Shown here: positions 51,215 through 59,970 of the stretch, piece after piece
Numbering within the stretch: the first letter of the stretch is position 1
Layout: every line of letters starts with the position of its first letter
NCBI GenBank assembly: GCA_020848655.1
Contig: JADLHU010000051.1
Coordinates: 1 to 64,000 of the forward strand
Length of the DNA stretch: 64,000 nucleotides
From: Novosphingobium sp.
GTDB taxonomy: Bacteria > Pseudomonadota > Alphaproteobacteria > Sphingomonadales > Sphingomonadaceae
Direction of reading: 5' to 3'
Program-made: the position numbers and the translations under genes
The notes under the pieces: generated by a model
What the model was told of the DNA's origin: nothing
What the model saw: the letters and a program-made list of their open reading frames with translations, nothing else
Databases searched by the model: none

Positions 51215-51850
51215 GTGTTGAGACGGCCCCGCCTGCTGCCGTCGCTTGCCACCGCGATCACCCTCTTCGCCGCAGCCCCGCCCGCGCTGGCCGCCGATCC
51301 GCTGCCGCACCGGCTGGCCGCGCTGACGCCGGCGGACTTCGCGACGCAGGTGACGATCGTTAACGATCCGCTGACCGGCGCGGTGGTGCTGTCCACGCAG
51401 GCCGGCTATGCGCGCAGCCGCGCGATCGGCGGGGCGCGGGCCAATGACGTGCACTTGCGCGCCGTGGTCGATCGCGCCAGCGGCCGGGTCACCTGGCAGG
51501 TCTGGCACGATCTGGTCTATGTCGGCGGGCGCAAGGACATCAGCGCCGTCCACTACCGGTCGGGCGGGGCGGAGCGGCTGGCACGGCCGCTGTCGATCGA
51601 ACACTGGCTCGACCGCTGCCCGCCGACCGATGCCGTGGGCTTCTGCAACCAGGCCACGCGGATCGGCTTCGAACTGCCCGAACAGGCGGTGCGCGAAATC
51701 GCCGCCGCGTGGCGGGCGGGCGCGCGAACGGCCTGGCCGGTGCGCCTGCGCGATACGGCAGGCGGCGGCGAAGTGATCGGCGGCATCGCTCCGGCCGAAG
51801 CGGCCGGGCTGATGCAGGCGCTGGCCGACTGGCGCGGCCGATCGAGCTAG
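51215..51850 (+). CDS. Secreted protein of unknown function
   Basis: A 211-residue protein. The chosen start is GTG 51215 with GAGGAACC before it, giving a signal peptide ending 'PPALAAD'; the ORF could begin at GTG 51173. The mature chain has 'RLAALTPADFATQVTIVNDPLTGAVVLSTQAGY' and 'NDVHLRAVVDRASGRVTWQVWHDLVYVGGRKD', predicted beta-rich, and two Cys (in 'DRCPPTDAVGFCNQ'). No family recognised. It sits directly upstream of the EnvZ/OmpR-like pair. Confidence 0.7.
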   Translation: MLRRPRLLPSLATAITLFAAAPPALAADPLPHRLAALTPADFATQVTIVNDPLTGAVVLSTQAGYARSRAIGGARANDVHLRAVVDRASGRVTWQVWHDLVYVGGRKDISAVHYRSGGAERLARPLSIEHWLDRCPPTDAVGFCNQATRIGFELPEQAVREIAAAWRAGARTAWPVRLRDTAGGGEVIGGIAPAEAAGLMQALADWRGRSS

Positions 51851-51965
51851 CGATGCCTCCCGGCGGGCAGCCCGCCCCGGCCCACCCGGCATTGCACCTG
51901 CGCCCGCCGCGTCCTATCTGCCACTCGCAAAAGAGAATTTCCCCAAACCAGATGCCCCGATCCAG

Positions 51966-52679
51966 ATGACAGCCCCCAACATCGTACTGCTGGAAGATGA
52001 TGCGCCGCTGCGCAACCTGACCACGCGCGCGCTGCGTGAGCATGGCTTCAACGTGCGCGCGGTCGGCACCGGGGCGGAAATGTGGGTGGTTCTTGAAAAC
52101 GAGACGCCCGACCTGATCGTGCTCGACATCATGCTGCCCGGCACCAGCGGCATCGACCTGCTGCGCACGCTGCGCCAGACCAGCAATACGCCGGTGATCT
52201 TCGTCAGCGCGCGCGGCAGCGAGGAAGATCGCGTGGTCGGGCTGGAACTGGGCGCGGACGATTACCTGTCCAAGCCGTTCAGCACGCGCGAACTGATCGC
52301 GCGGATCGGCGCGGTGCTGCGCCGCCACGGCAGCCAGCCGGCCGGCGAAACGCAAGGCACGCGCAACGAACTGCAGTTCCAGGGCTGGACGCTGTCCACC
52401 GCGCGGCGCGAACTGCGCTCTCCGGGCGGGGCCATCGTCGATCTGACCGGCGCGGAATTCGATCTGCTCAACGTGTTCCTGGGCCAGCCGCAGCGCGTGA
52501 TCGGGCGCGAACGGCTGATCGAGCTGTCGCGCACCCGCCTGGCCGACAGTTCCGACCGCAGCGTCGACGTGCTGGTCAGCCGGCTGCGCCGCAAGCTGTC
52601 CACCGACGATGGCGGCGCCCCGATCAAGACCGTGCGCGGCGTCGGCTACATGTTCGCGGCAGAGGTCAGCCGCCTTTGA
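51966..52679 (+). CDS. OmpR-family response regulator
   Basis: A 237-residue two-domain regulator. The receiver has the acidic pair Asp11/Asp12, phosphoacceptor Asp54 ('LIVLDIMLPG') and Lys in 'DYLSKPFS'. The winged-helix effector shows 'VDLTGAEFDLLNVFL', 'RSVDVLVSRLRRKL' and 'IKTVRGVGYMFA'. It binds DNA as an OmpR/PhoB-type dimer on phosphorylation. Its stop overlaps the TTG start of the cognate kinase (TTGA), so the two are co-translated. Confidence 0.95.
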   Translation: MTAPNIVLLEDDAPLRNLTTRALREHGFNVRAVGTGAEMWVVLENETPDLIVLDIMLPGTSGIDLLRTLRQTSNTPVIFVSARGSEEDRVVGLELGADDYLSKPFSTRELIARIGAVLRRHGSQPAGETQGTRNELQFQGWTLSTARRELRSPGGAIVDLTGAEFDLLNVFLGQPQRVIGRERLIELSRTRLADSSDRSVDVLVSRLRRKLSTDDGGAPIKTVRGVGYMFAAEVSRL

Positions 52680-53986
52680 AATGGCTGTCGCGCGTCGGGC
52701 TGGGCGGGCGGCTGCTGGCGATCATGGTCATCGTCATCGCCATCGATTTCCTGGCCAATACCGTGCTGTTCGACCGCGCCAGCGATTTCGCCCTGCGCAA
52801 CGACGATGCCGAGCGCATGGCCGAGCATCTGGTCATTTCCTACCGCGTGATCGAACGCACGCCTTCGCAGGAGCGCAACGCGGTCGCCCATGAACTGAGC
52901 ACCGATCGCTTCGCTTCCACCTGGTCGCGCACGCGGCCGCGCGATGTCGGCACGCTGGACCTGGCGACGCTGCGCCGCCAGGTGCTGGCCTTCGAACCCG
53001 AACTGGCGACGGCCAACCTCCATCTCCAGCTTGCCGGGCTGTCCAGCGGCGGCAACATCGCCGGGTCGATGACGCTGCCCGACAAGTCGGTCATCACCTT
53101 CCGCACGTATGGCCGCGTCGCCTGGACGCTCAATCTGGGCCGGCTGATCGGGCTGATGCTGCCGTCGGCGGTGCTGATCGTGCTGGCCTGGCTGATGTTC
53201 CGCGCCACGCTCAGCCCGTTGCGCATGCTGGTTCGCGCCACGTCCGAAGTGGGGGCGACGAGCGCGCGGCCGCTGGAGGAAAAGGGCCAGGCCGAAGTGC
53301 GCCACCTGATCCGCGCCTTCAACGCCATGCAGGAACGCATCCACCAGTTGCTGGCCAGCGGATCGCAGACCCTGCTGGCGATCGGGCATGACTTGCGCAC
53401 GCCGCTGGCCCGCCTGCAACTGCGCATCGACGATGCCTCGATCGAGCCCCGGCTCCATGCCGAGATCACGCAGGACATCAACGAGATGCGCGATCTGCTC
53501 CAGTCCTTGCAGACGTTCGTGGAAGCGGGCGAGGATGCCCCGCCCGGCCAGCGCATCGACATCGCCGCCATGGCGCAGACGATGGCCGACAACGCGCGCG
53601 ACCGGGGCGGGCAGGCCAGCTATCGCGGGCCGCAGCATCTGGAAGCCACCGCGCGCCCGGTATCGCTGCGCCGGGCGCTGTCCAACCTGGTCGAAAACGC
53701 GCTGGCCTATGGCGGCAACGCCCGCATCGACGTGCGCCGCGACGGGGCCGCGGTGGAAATCGCGGTGGAAGACGACGGGCCGGGCATCCCTGAAGACCGC
53801 ATGGGCGATGTGCTGCGCCCGTTCATCCGGCTGGACGGCGCGCGCGCGCGCAACACCGCCGGCATGGGGCTGGGCCTGCCGATCGTGGAACGCGCGGTCC
53901 AGGCCGAAGGCGGCACGCTGACCCTGGCCAACCGACCGCAAGGCGGGCTGCGCGTGACGATCCGCCTTCCCCACGCGCTGGCCTGA
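52676..53986 (+). CDS. EnvZ-like sensor histidine kinase
   Basis: A 436-residue kinase starting at TTG 52676, which overlaps the regulator's stop by four bases. TM1 is at about 12-32, a periplasmic domain at 33-152 (with 'AGSMTLPDKSVITFRTYGR'), TM2 at 156-176, HAMP, H-box 'IGHDLRTPLARLQ' (His238), then an ATPase with 'LVENALAYGG', 'DDGPGIPED' and 'GMGLGLP'. The membrane-proximal design matches EnvZ/PfeS-like kinases. It is a paralogue of the orphan kinase at 47.5-48.9 kb. Confidence 0.94.
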   Translation: MKWLSRVGLGGRLLAIMVIVIAIDFLANTVLFDRASDFALRNDDAERMAEHLVISYRVIERTPSQERNAVAHELSTDRFASTWSRTRPRDVGTLDLATLRRQVLAFEPELATANLHLQLAGLSSGGNIAGSMTLPDKSVITFRTYGRVAWTLNLGRLIGLMLPSAVLIVLAWLMFRATLSPLRMLVRATSEVGATSARPLEEKGQAEVRHLIRAFNAMQERIHQLLASGSQTLLAIGHDLRTPLARLQLRIDDASIEPRLHAEITQDINEMRDLLQSLQTFVEAGEDAPPGQRIDIAAMAQTMADNARDRGGQASYRGPQHLEATARPVSLRRALSNLVENALAYGGNARIDVRRDGAAVEIAVEDDGPGIPEDRMGDVLRPFIRLDGARARNTAGMGLGLPIVERAVQAEGGTLTLANRPQGGLRVTIRLPHALA

Positions 53987-54115
53987 TCGCGCATTGCCGC
54001 AGCGCAACAATTTCTTACAGCCCGGTCGAACACAGGAAAAAGGCATCGCCTAGATTGGCTGCATCCCGCGACACCTGCGTCGCGGTGGTCCATGCAACCA
54101 CGAAAGGCGAGAACC

Positions 54116-54811
54116 GTGAACGAGCTTATCGGACGTGTTTTCAGTTTCGAAAAAACCATCTTCCCCAACAGCGGCGAACTGTTCGCCAAGCTGTCCTCGC
54201 AGGGCCAGTCCCCCAAGGCGCTGATGATTTCCTGCGCCGATTCGCGCATCGTGCCCGAACAGATCCTCCAGGCCGAGCCGGGCGACCTGTTCGTCTGCCG
54301 CACCGCCGGCAACATCGTGCCCCCCTTCGCGACGATGAACGGCGGGGTTTCCTCCACCGTCGAATATGCGGTGATGGCGCTGGGCGTGCGCGACATCATC
54401 GTCTGCGGCCATTCGGACTGCGGTGCGATGAAGGCGCTCAGCGATCCCTCGATGCTCGATGGCATGCCCAACGTCGCCGCCTGGCTGCGCCACGGCTCCG
54501 CCGCCGCGCACATCGTCGATAGCTGCCGCCCCGACCTGGAAGGCACCGATCGCGTCCGCGCGCTGAGCCTGGAAAACGTCATCGCGCAGCTCAACCACCT
54601 GCGCACCCATCCTTCGGTCGCCGGCGCGATCGCACAGGGCGAAATGGCGCTGCACGGCTGGTTCGTCGATATCAACGCCGGGCAAGTGCTGGGCCTGGAC
54701 GGCGAAACCGGCCAGTTCGTGCCGCTGCGCGAAGACCAACCGCTGCCCGTGGCGCTGCCCGCGCAGCGCCGCATCTGGGTGCAGCACGATGCGCTGGAGG
54801 CCGCCGAATGA
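54116..54811 (+). CDS. Beta-class carbonic anhydrase
   Basis: A 231-residue enzyme interconverting CO2 and bicarbonate. Zinc ligands are Cys40 (in 'SCADSR', with Asp42/Arg44 dyad), His99 and Cys102 (in 'CGHSDCGAM'). The start is taken as GTG 54116 with AAAGGCGAGA upstream; an upstream ATG at 54092 would add eight residues. It overlaps the SulP transporter ATG by four bases, so both are made together. Confidence 0.93.
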   Translation: MNELIGRVFSFEKTIFPNSGELFAKLSSQGQSPKALMISCADSRIVPEQILQAEPGDLFVCRTAGNIVPPFATMNGGVSSTVEYAVMALGVRDIIVCGHSDCGAMKALSDPSMLDGMPNVAAWLRHGSAAAHIVDSCRPDLEGTDRVRALSLENVIAQLNHLRTHPSVAGAIAQGEMALHGWFVDINAGQVLGLDGETGQFVPLREDQPLPVALPAQRRIWVQHDALEAAE

Positions 54812-56331
54812 GCACCGCCCCCGCGCGAAGCGGCCCTTTCGCGCACTTCGCCAGCGATTTCACCGCGTCGATCGTCGTGTTCCTGGTGGCGATGCCGCTG
54901 TGCATGGGCATCGCCATCGCATCGGGCGTGCCCCCGGAAATGGGGTTGGTGACGGGGATCATCGGCGGGCTTGTCGTCGGTGTGTTCGCCGGTTCGCCCT
55001 TGCAGGTCAGTGGCCCGGCCGCCGGGCTGGCCGTGATCGTGTTCGAATTCGTGCGCGAACACGGCATCCCGGCGCTGGGCGCGGTGCTGGTGCTGGCGGG
55101 CCTGTTGCAGTTCGTGGCAGGCGTGCTCAAGCTTGGCGGCTTGTTCCGCTCGATCTCGCCGGCCGTGGTCCACGGCATGCTGGCGGGCATCGGCGCGCTG
55201 ATCGTGATCGGCCAGTTCCACACGCTGTTCGATGCCAAGCCGCTGTCCAGCGGGATCGAGAACCTGGCGGCGATGCCCGGTCGCGTGCTGGGGCTTGCCC
55301 CCTTCGACATGCGATCGACCGAGATCGCGGTGCTGATCGGCCTCTTGACCATCGGCGTGATGCTGGGCTGGGAAAAGCTGCGCCCGGCTTCGCTCAAGCT
55401 CATCCCCGGCGCGCTGCTGGGCGTGGGCGCGGCAACGCTGGCGGCCTTCGTGCTGGGCCTTGATGTGGCGCGCGTGACGGTGCCCGAATCGATCGCCGCG
55501 GCCTTCACGCTGCCGGCGGAAGGCTTCTTCGCTCCGCTGGCCAAACCGGCCATTCTGGTGGCCGCCGTGGCCATCGCCTTCATCGCCAGCGCCGAAACGC
55601 TGCTGTCCGCCGCTGCGGTGGACCGCATGCACGATGGCGTGCGCACCGATTACAACAAGGAACTGCGCGCGCAGGGCATCGGCAACTTCCTGTGCGGCGC
55701 GGCCGGCGGCCTGCCGATGACCGGCGTGATCGTGCGCAGTTCGGCCAACGTCCAGGCCGGGGCAAAGACGCGGCTGTCCACCATCCTCCACGGCGGGTGG
55801 ATCCTGGGCTTCGTGGCGCTGCTGCCGTGGCTGCTTCGGGAAATCCCCATGGCGGCGCTGGGCGGCGTGCTGGTCGTCACCGGCTGGCGGCTGGTCAGCC
55901 TCGATCATGTGCGCCACCAGTTCAAGGTTCACGGCCTGCTGCCGGCGGCGATCTGGGCGGTGACCTTCGTGCTCGTCGTCGCCACCGACCTGCTGACCGG
56001 CGTGCTGGTGGGGCTGGCGCTGTCGCTGCTCGAACTGCTGCCGTTCCGCCGCAACCTGAAGCTGGGCCTGGCCGAGCGCCAGGACGGCGAGACCACGCAT
56101 GTCACCTTGCAGGGATCGGCCACCTTCATCAGCCTGACCCGGCTCAACGCGGTGCTCGAAGCCCTGCCGCTGACCCGCGCCGTGCGGCTCAACCTCGATG
56201 CCCTGCACGGCATGGACCATACCACCGCGCAGACGCTGGGCGAATGGCTGGCGCGGCGGCGCAAGCTGGGCACCCCGGTGGAGGTAAGCGGCCCGGATCA
56301 TCTGATCCGCCCGCTTGGCCTCGCGCACTGA
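54808..56331 (+). CDS. SulP-family anion transporter (probable bicarbonate)
   Basis: A 507-residue SLC26/SulP protein with 12-14 transmembrane helices ('VFLVAMPLCMGIAIASGVPPEMGLVTGIIGGLVVG', 'SETLLSAAAVDRMHDG', 'NKELRAQGIGNFLCGAAGGLPMTGVIVRSSANV') and a C-terminal STAS-like domain from about 415. The family moves sulfate, bicarbonate or other anions. Translational coupling to a carbonic anhydrase points to bicarbonate (BicA-like) uptake or pH balance. A stress role linked to the neighbouring two-component genes is possible. Confidence 0.9.
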   Translation: MSTAPARSGPFAHFASDFTASIVVFLVAMPLCMGIAIASGVPPEMGLVTGIIGGLVVGVFAGSPLQVSGPAAGLAVIVFEFVREHGIPALGAVLVLAGLLQFVAGVLKLGGLFRSISPAVVHGMLAGIGALIVIGQFHTLFDAKPLSSGIENLAAMPGRVLGLAPFDMRSTEIAVLIGLLTIGVMLGWEKLRPASLKLIPGALLGVGAATLAAFVLGLDVARVTVPESIAAAFTLPAEGFFAPLAKPAILVAAVAIAFIASAETLLSAAAVDRMHDGVRTDYNKELRAQGIGNFLCGAAGGLPMTGVIVRSSANVQAGAKTRLSTILHGGWILGFVALLPWLLREIPMAALGGVLVVTGWRLVSLDHVRHQFKVHGLLPAAIWAVTFVLVVATDLLTGVLVGLALSLLELLPFRRNLKLGLAERQDGETTHVTLQGSATFISLTRLNAVLEALPLTRAVRLNLDALHGMDHTTAQTLGEWLARRRKLGTPVEVSGPDHLIRPLGLAH

Positions 56332-56404
56332 TCCTGGCGTCCCCCCGGCGGCACCGCGCGACGCAAGACTTCGCGCGGTGCCGTTTTTCCGTGGCGCGCG
56401 CCGG

Positions 56405-56941
56405 CTATCGCAGCGGGCGCTTTTCCAGCTTTCGCGCCAATGTGCGGCGATGCATCCCCAGCCGGCGCGCGGCTTCGGATATGTTGAAATCGCATTCGGC
56501 CAGCGTCGACTGGATATATTCCCACTCGATCGTCTTGATGGAGCTTTTGCGCCCTTCCAGCGGCACCGTGGGATCGCCGCTGTCGCGCGCGAAGGCGTCC
56601 TCTATATCGTCGGTGTTGGCCGGCTTGGCGAGATAGTGCGCCGCGCCCAGCTTGATCGCTTCCACCGCCGTGGCGATCGAGGCGAAGCCGGTCAGCACCA
56701 CGATGCGCGTCGCCGGATCGTGTTCGTGCAGCATCTGCACGCAAGGCAGGCCCGATGCGGTGCCGAGCTTGAGGTCCACCACCGCGAAATCGAAGCGTTC
56801 CAGCCGCAGCAGCGCGGTCAGTTCATCGGGGCTGGCGGCGTGCCACACGCGGTAGCCGCGCCGTTCGAACGATCGCTGCAAGGTGCGCGCCAGCGCCGGA
56901 TCGTCTTCCACCAGGACCAGGCGCGAACCATCCTGCGCCAT
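56405..56941 (-). CDS. regA: RegA/ActR/PrrA-type redox response regulator
   Basis: A 178-residue regulator. The receiver has acidic residues in 'VLVEDDPAL', Asp56 ('FAVVDLKLG') and Lys106. A short linker leads to a Fis-like helix-turn-helix ('ISEAARRLGMHRRTLARKL'), the most conserved part of RegA. Together with RegB it controls respiration and other energy genes by redox state. Its ATG at 56941 overlaps the regB stop (TGATG); ATG 56947 is also possible. Confidence 0.93.
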   Translation of the reverse strand: MAQDGSRLVLVEDDPALARTLQRSFERRGYRVWHAASPDELTALLRLERFDFAVVDLKLGTASGLPCVQMLHEHDPATRIVVLTGFASIATAVEAIKLGAAHYLAKPANTDDIEDAFARDSGDPTVPLEGRKSSIKTIEWEYIQSTLAECDFNISEAARRLGMHRRTLARKLEKRPLR

Positions 56942-58233
56942 CACCATCCCGCTCCCGCATGGGCCAGCGCCTTGACCGGAATATGGATGCGCACCAGCGC
57001 GCCGCCGGCGGGCGGGTTGCACACTTCGACCCGGCCGCCCAGCTTGCGCACCACGTTGACCACGAGGAACAGCCCCAGCCCGCCGCCGGCCCGGCCCTTG
57101 GTGGAGGAATAGGGCCGCCCGAAGGCTTCGAGCATCGCCGGCGCGAAGCCGGGACCGCGATCCGCCACATCCAGGATCACTTCGCCACCGGCCAGCCGCG
57201 CCGCCAGTTCGACGAAGGCGGGCGAAACTTCGAGCGCATTGTCGATCACGTTGCCGATCACCTGGCGCAGCGCCGGATCGGACACGATGGCCAGATCATC
57301 ATCGATGGCATCGCGCAAGCGCACCGCGCCGCCGCTGCGATCCGCCCATTCGCTGGCGATGGCCCGGACGAACGCCGTGAGCGTGGTCAGCGAAGGGCTT
57401 TCGCCGCGCGCCTCGCCCGCCGACATCAGGATGCCCGAAACGATCGACTTGCAGCGTTGCAGTTCGCCGTTCATGTCCTCAAGCTCGCTTGCCAGTTCGG
57501 GGTCGGCAAGGATTTCGGGGCGCTTCAGCCAGTCGCCCACCAGCACCGCCATCGTCGCCATCGGCGTGCCCAGTTCGTGCGCCGCGCCGGACGCCAGCAG
57601 CCCCATGCGCACGATGTGGTGTTCTTCCGCCGCCTGCTGGCGCAGCGCGGCCAGCGCCGCATCGCTTTGCCGCCGGTTGCGATCGATGCGGATCACGAAG
57701 AACACCAGCAAGGCCGCGATCAGCACGAAGCAGATCAGGCTGCCCACCAGATAGAGCCGCATCGGATGTCCGGCGTGCGGCTGGGGCAGCAGCAGCGGCT
57801 GGTAGGCGAACGTCAGCGCGCCGACGACCAGCGCGGCCAGCGCGGCGACGATCCAGCTCCAGTTGGTGGGCAGCAGGATCGCGCCGATCACGATCTGGAG
57901 CAGGAACAGGAAGGTGAACGGATTGTTCGATCCGCCGCTGAAATAAAGCTGCCAGGCCAGCGCCATGACATCGAGCATCAGCGCGCCGAGCAGTTCCAGG
58001 TAGGTATAGCCCTCGCGCTCGCGCCCCATGACCATGGTGGCCAGGTTGACCAGCGCCAGCAGCACCGGCACCGCGATCAGTTGCGGCAGCGGCAGCACCA
58101 CGCCCAGATAGGCCGAGGCGAAGCCGATCGTCACCAGTTGGCCGATCACCGCCATCCAGCGCAGTTGCACCAGCAGCGCCATGTTGCGCGCGCTGGCCGG
58201 CGGATAGGACATCGAGGAACGCAGGGCGATCAT
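56941..58233 (-). CDS. regB: RegB/PrrB/ActS-type redox sensor kinase
   Basis: A 430-residue kinase with six transmembrane helices. The quinone-sensing motif GGSNNPF is present at 100-106, the H-box 'GAAHELGTPMATM' has His219, and the redox-active cysteine is Cys261 ('LQRCKSIV'). The ATPase has 'VIDNALEVSP', 'DRGPGFAP' and 'GGGLGLFL'. It senses membrane quinone and oxygen state and phosphorylates RegA. The ATG overlaps the surf1 stop by four bases. Confidence 0.95.
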   Translation of the reverse strand: MIALRSSMSYPPASARNMALLVQLRWMAVIGQLVTIGFASAYLGVVLPLPQLIAVPVLLALVNLATMVMGREREGYTYLELLGALMLDVMALAWQLYFSGGSNNPFTFLFLLQIVIGAILLPTNWSWIVAALAALVVGALTFAYQPLLLPQPHAGHPMRLYLVGSLICFVLIAALLVFFVIRIDRNRRQSDAALAALRQQAAEEHHIVRMGLLASGAAHELGTPMATMAVLVGDWLKRPEILADPELASELEDMNGELQRCKSIVSGILMSAGEARGESPSLTTLTAFVRAIASEWADRSGGAVRLRDAIDDDLAIVSDPALRQVIGNVIDNALEVSPAFVELAARLAGGEVILDVADRGPGFAPAMLEAFGRPYSSTKGRAGGGLGLFLVVNVVRKLGGRVEVCNPPAGGALVRIHIPVKALAHAGAGW

Positions 58234-58952
58234 GGGCGCCGCCGCCATAGCACGGTTGCCCCGCCCGCCGACAGCACGGCGAGCGCGAACCACGTCAGCG
58301 CATAGGCCAGGTGGCTGTTGGGAAAGGCGATCACCGTCAGCCCCGGCACCGGCCCGCCGGGGCGATGCGGCGTTTCGGCCTGCGCATCGATGAAGAAGCG
58401 GCGTTCCGCGTGGATGGCGTGGTGGCCGGCGATGGCGGCCACATCGCGCGAATACCAGCGCGCTTCGGCGGGGCGATTGGCGCGCAGCGCGGTGCCGCCC
58501 GGTTCATTCAGCCGCAAGAGGCCGACGACCGCGACCGTGCCGGCCGGCAGCGCGGCGCGCACCGCATCGGGCCGCGATCCCAGCGGCACGAAGCCGCGAT
58601 TGACATAGACCGTGCGCCCGTCCGCCATCGCCAGCGGGGCCATGGCCCAATAGCCGCTGCCCAGCGTGGACGTGCCCGTGACCAGCACCGCGCCGCGCGG
58701 ATCGTAGCGCCCGGACAGCGCGATGCGGCGGTATTCCCATGGGCCAAGGCCGCCGCCGGGGATGGCGTCGAGCGGCGCGGGCGCGGCGCGCAGGCCCGCT
58801 TCGACGTGGGCGATCAGCGCCTCCTTCCAGGCCAGCCGCCGCACCTGCCACTGGCCCAGCGCGGCGAACAGCACGGCCAGCACGCCCAGCGCGACAACGG
58901 GGCCGACAATGCGCCTGCCACGCTCGCCCCCGGCCGCGCCGGGCCGGTTCAC
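58230..58952 (-). CDS. SURF1-family oxidase assembly protein
   Basis: A 240-residue inner-membrane protein with TM1 at about 15-35 ('VVALGVLAVLFAALGQWQVRRLAWKEALI') and a C-terminal TM ('HLAYALTWFALAVLSAGGATVLW'). The loop has 'WEYRRIALSGRYDP' and 'VYVNRGFVP', both SURF1 hallmarks. SURF1 helps insert heme into terminal oxidases. The start is GTG 58952, overlapping the cyoD stop (GTGA). Confidence 0.92.
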   Translation of the reverse strand: MNRPGAAGGERGRRIVGPVVALGVLAVLFAALGQWQVRRLAWKEALIAHVEAGLRAAPAPLDAIPGGGLGPWEYRRIALSGRYDPRGAVLVTGTSTLGSGYWAMAPLAMADGRTVYVNRGFVPLGSRPDAVRAALPAGTVAVVGLLRLNEPGGTALRANRPAEARWYSRDVAAIAGHHAIHAERRFFIDAQAETPHRPGGPVPGLTVIAFPNSHLAYALTWFALAVLSAGGATVLWRRRP

Positions 58953-59347
58953 GGCATGTCCGCCATCGCGCGCCCGGCCATCTCGGCCGAATGCGGCATC
59001 ATGTTGGCGTTGAGGTGGTACATCACCCACAGCGATCCGGTCAGCACGATGACCACGATCACCACGGTGAACAGCAGCGCCAGCAGGTTCCAGCCGCCTT
59101 CGGCCCTGGCATTCATGTGCAGGAAGAACACCATGTGGACCACGATCTGCACGGCCGCGAAGCCGGACACGACCAGCCCGGTCAGCGTCCTGTCGGCCAG
59201 CGCGCCGCTCATCACCAGCCAGAACGGGATGGCGGTCAGCACCACCGAAAGCACGAAGCCGATCACATAGTCGCGCATCGAACCATGGGCTTCGCCCTCG
59301 GCATGGGCGTGATCGGCATGGTCGGGTTCGTTGTGCACCGCGCTCAT
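58949..59347 (-). CDS. cyoD: Cytochrome o ubiquinol oxidase subunit IV
   Basis: A 132-residue protein with three transmembrane helices after a His/Asp/Glu-rich N-terminus ('[18 protein letters not shown]'). '[23 protein letters not shown]' and '[15 protein letters not shown]' match CyoD. It stabilises the bo3 oxidase complex. Its ATG overlaps the cyoC stop by four bases. Confidence 0.93.
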   Translation of the reverse strand: MSAVHNEPDHADHAHAEGEAHGSMRDYVIGFVLSVVLTAIPFWLVMSGALADRTLTGLVVSGFAAVQIVVHMVFFLHMNARAEGGWNLLALLFTVVIVVIVLTGSLWVMYHLNANMMPHSAEMAGRAMADMP

Positions 59348-59970
59348 CGCAGCATCCCCATCAGGTAGACGAAAGTGAAGACGCCGATCCACACGACGTC
59401 GAGGAAGTGCCAGAACAGGCTGAGGCACATCAGCCGGCGGCGATTGGCGGCGATCAGCCCGCGCTGGCCGATCTGCACCAGCAGCACCCCCAGCCAGACC
59501 AGGCCGAAGGTAACGTGCAGCCCGTGCGTGCCGACCAGCGTGAAGAAGGCCGAAAGAAACGCGCTGCGCTGCGGCGTGGCGCCTTCGTGGATCAGGTGGG
59601 CGAATTCGTAGAGTTCGATTCCCAGGAACGCCGCGCCGAACAGGCCGGTGACGATCAGCCAGCCTTGCGTGGCCCGCGCCTGCCCGCGCTGCATCGCCAG
59701 CATGGCGAAGCCATAGGTGATCGACGACAACAGCAGCATCGAGGTGTTGAGCGCGACCAGCGGCAGGTCGAACAGGTCTTTCGGCCCCGGCCCTGCCGCA
59801 TAGTTTCCGCCCAGCACGCCGAACGCGGCGAACAGCATGGCGAAGATCAGGCAGTCGCTCATCAGGTAGATCCAGAAGCCCAGCATGGTGCTGCCGCCTT
59901 CGGGATGGTCGTGCTCGTCCAGATCGTAATAGCGGGCGGTCAGGGCCGCGGCATCGGCGGGCGTGCTCAT
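59344..59970 (-). CDS. cyoC: Cytochrome o ubiquinol oxidase subunit III
   Basis: A 208-residue protein with five transmembrane helices. '[24 protein letters not shown]' and '[19 protein letters not shown]' are typical of the COX3/CyoC family. The C-terminal '[19 protein letters not shown]' is conserved. It supports proton uptake and stability of the oxidase. Overlaps with both neighbours are four bases (ATGA). Confidence 0.95.
   Translation of the reverse strand: MSTPADAAALTARYYDLDEHDHPEGGSTMLGFWIYLMSDCLIFAMLFAAFGVLGGNYAAGPGPKDLFDLPLVALNTSMLLLSSITYGFAMLAMQRGQARATQGWLIVTGLFGAAFLGIELYEFAHLIHEGATPQRSAFLSAFFTLVGTHGLHVTFGLVWLGVLLVQIGQRGLIAANRRRLMCLSLFWHFLDVVWIGVFTFVYLMGMLR

Noticed and set aside
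53707-56328. An 873-codon minus-strand ORF antisense to the carbonic anhydrase and SulP genes
   Set aside because: It spans several real plus-strand genes with diagnostic motifs and has no recognisable domain.
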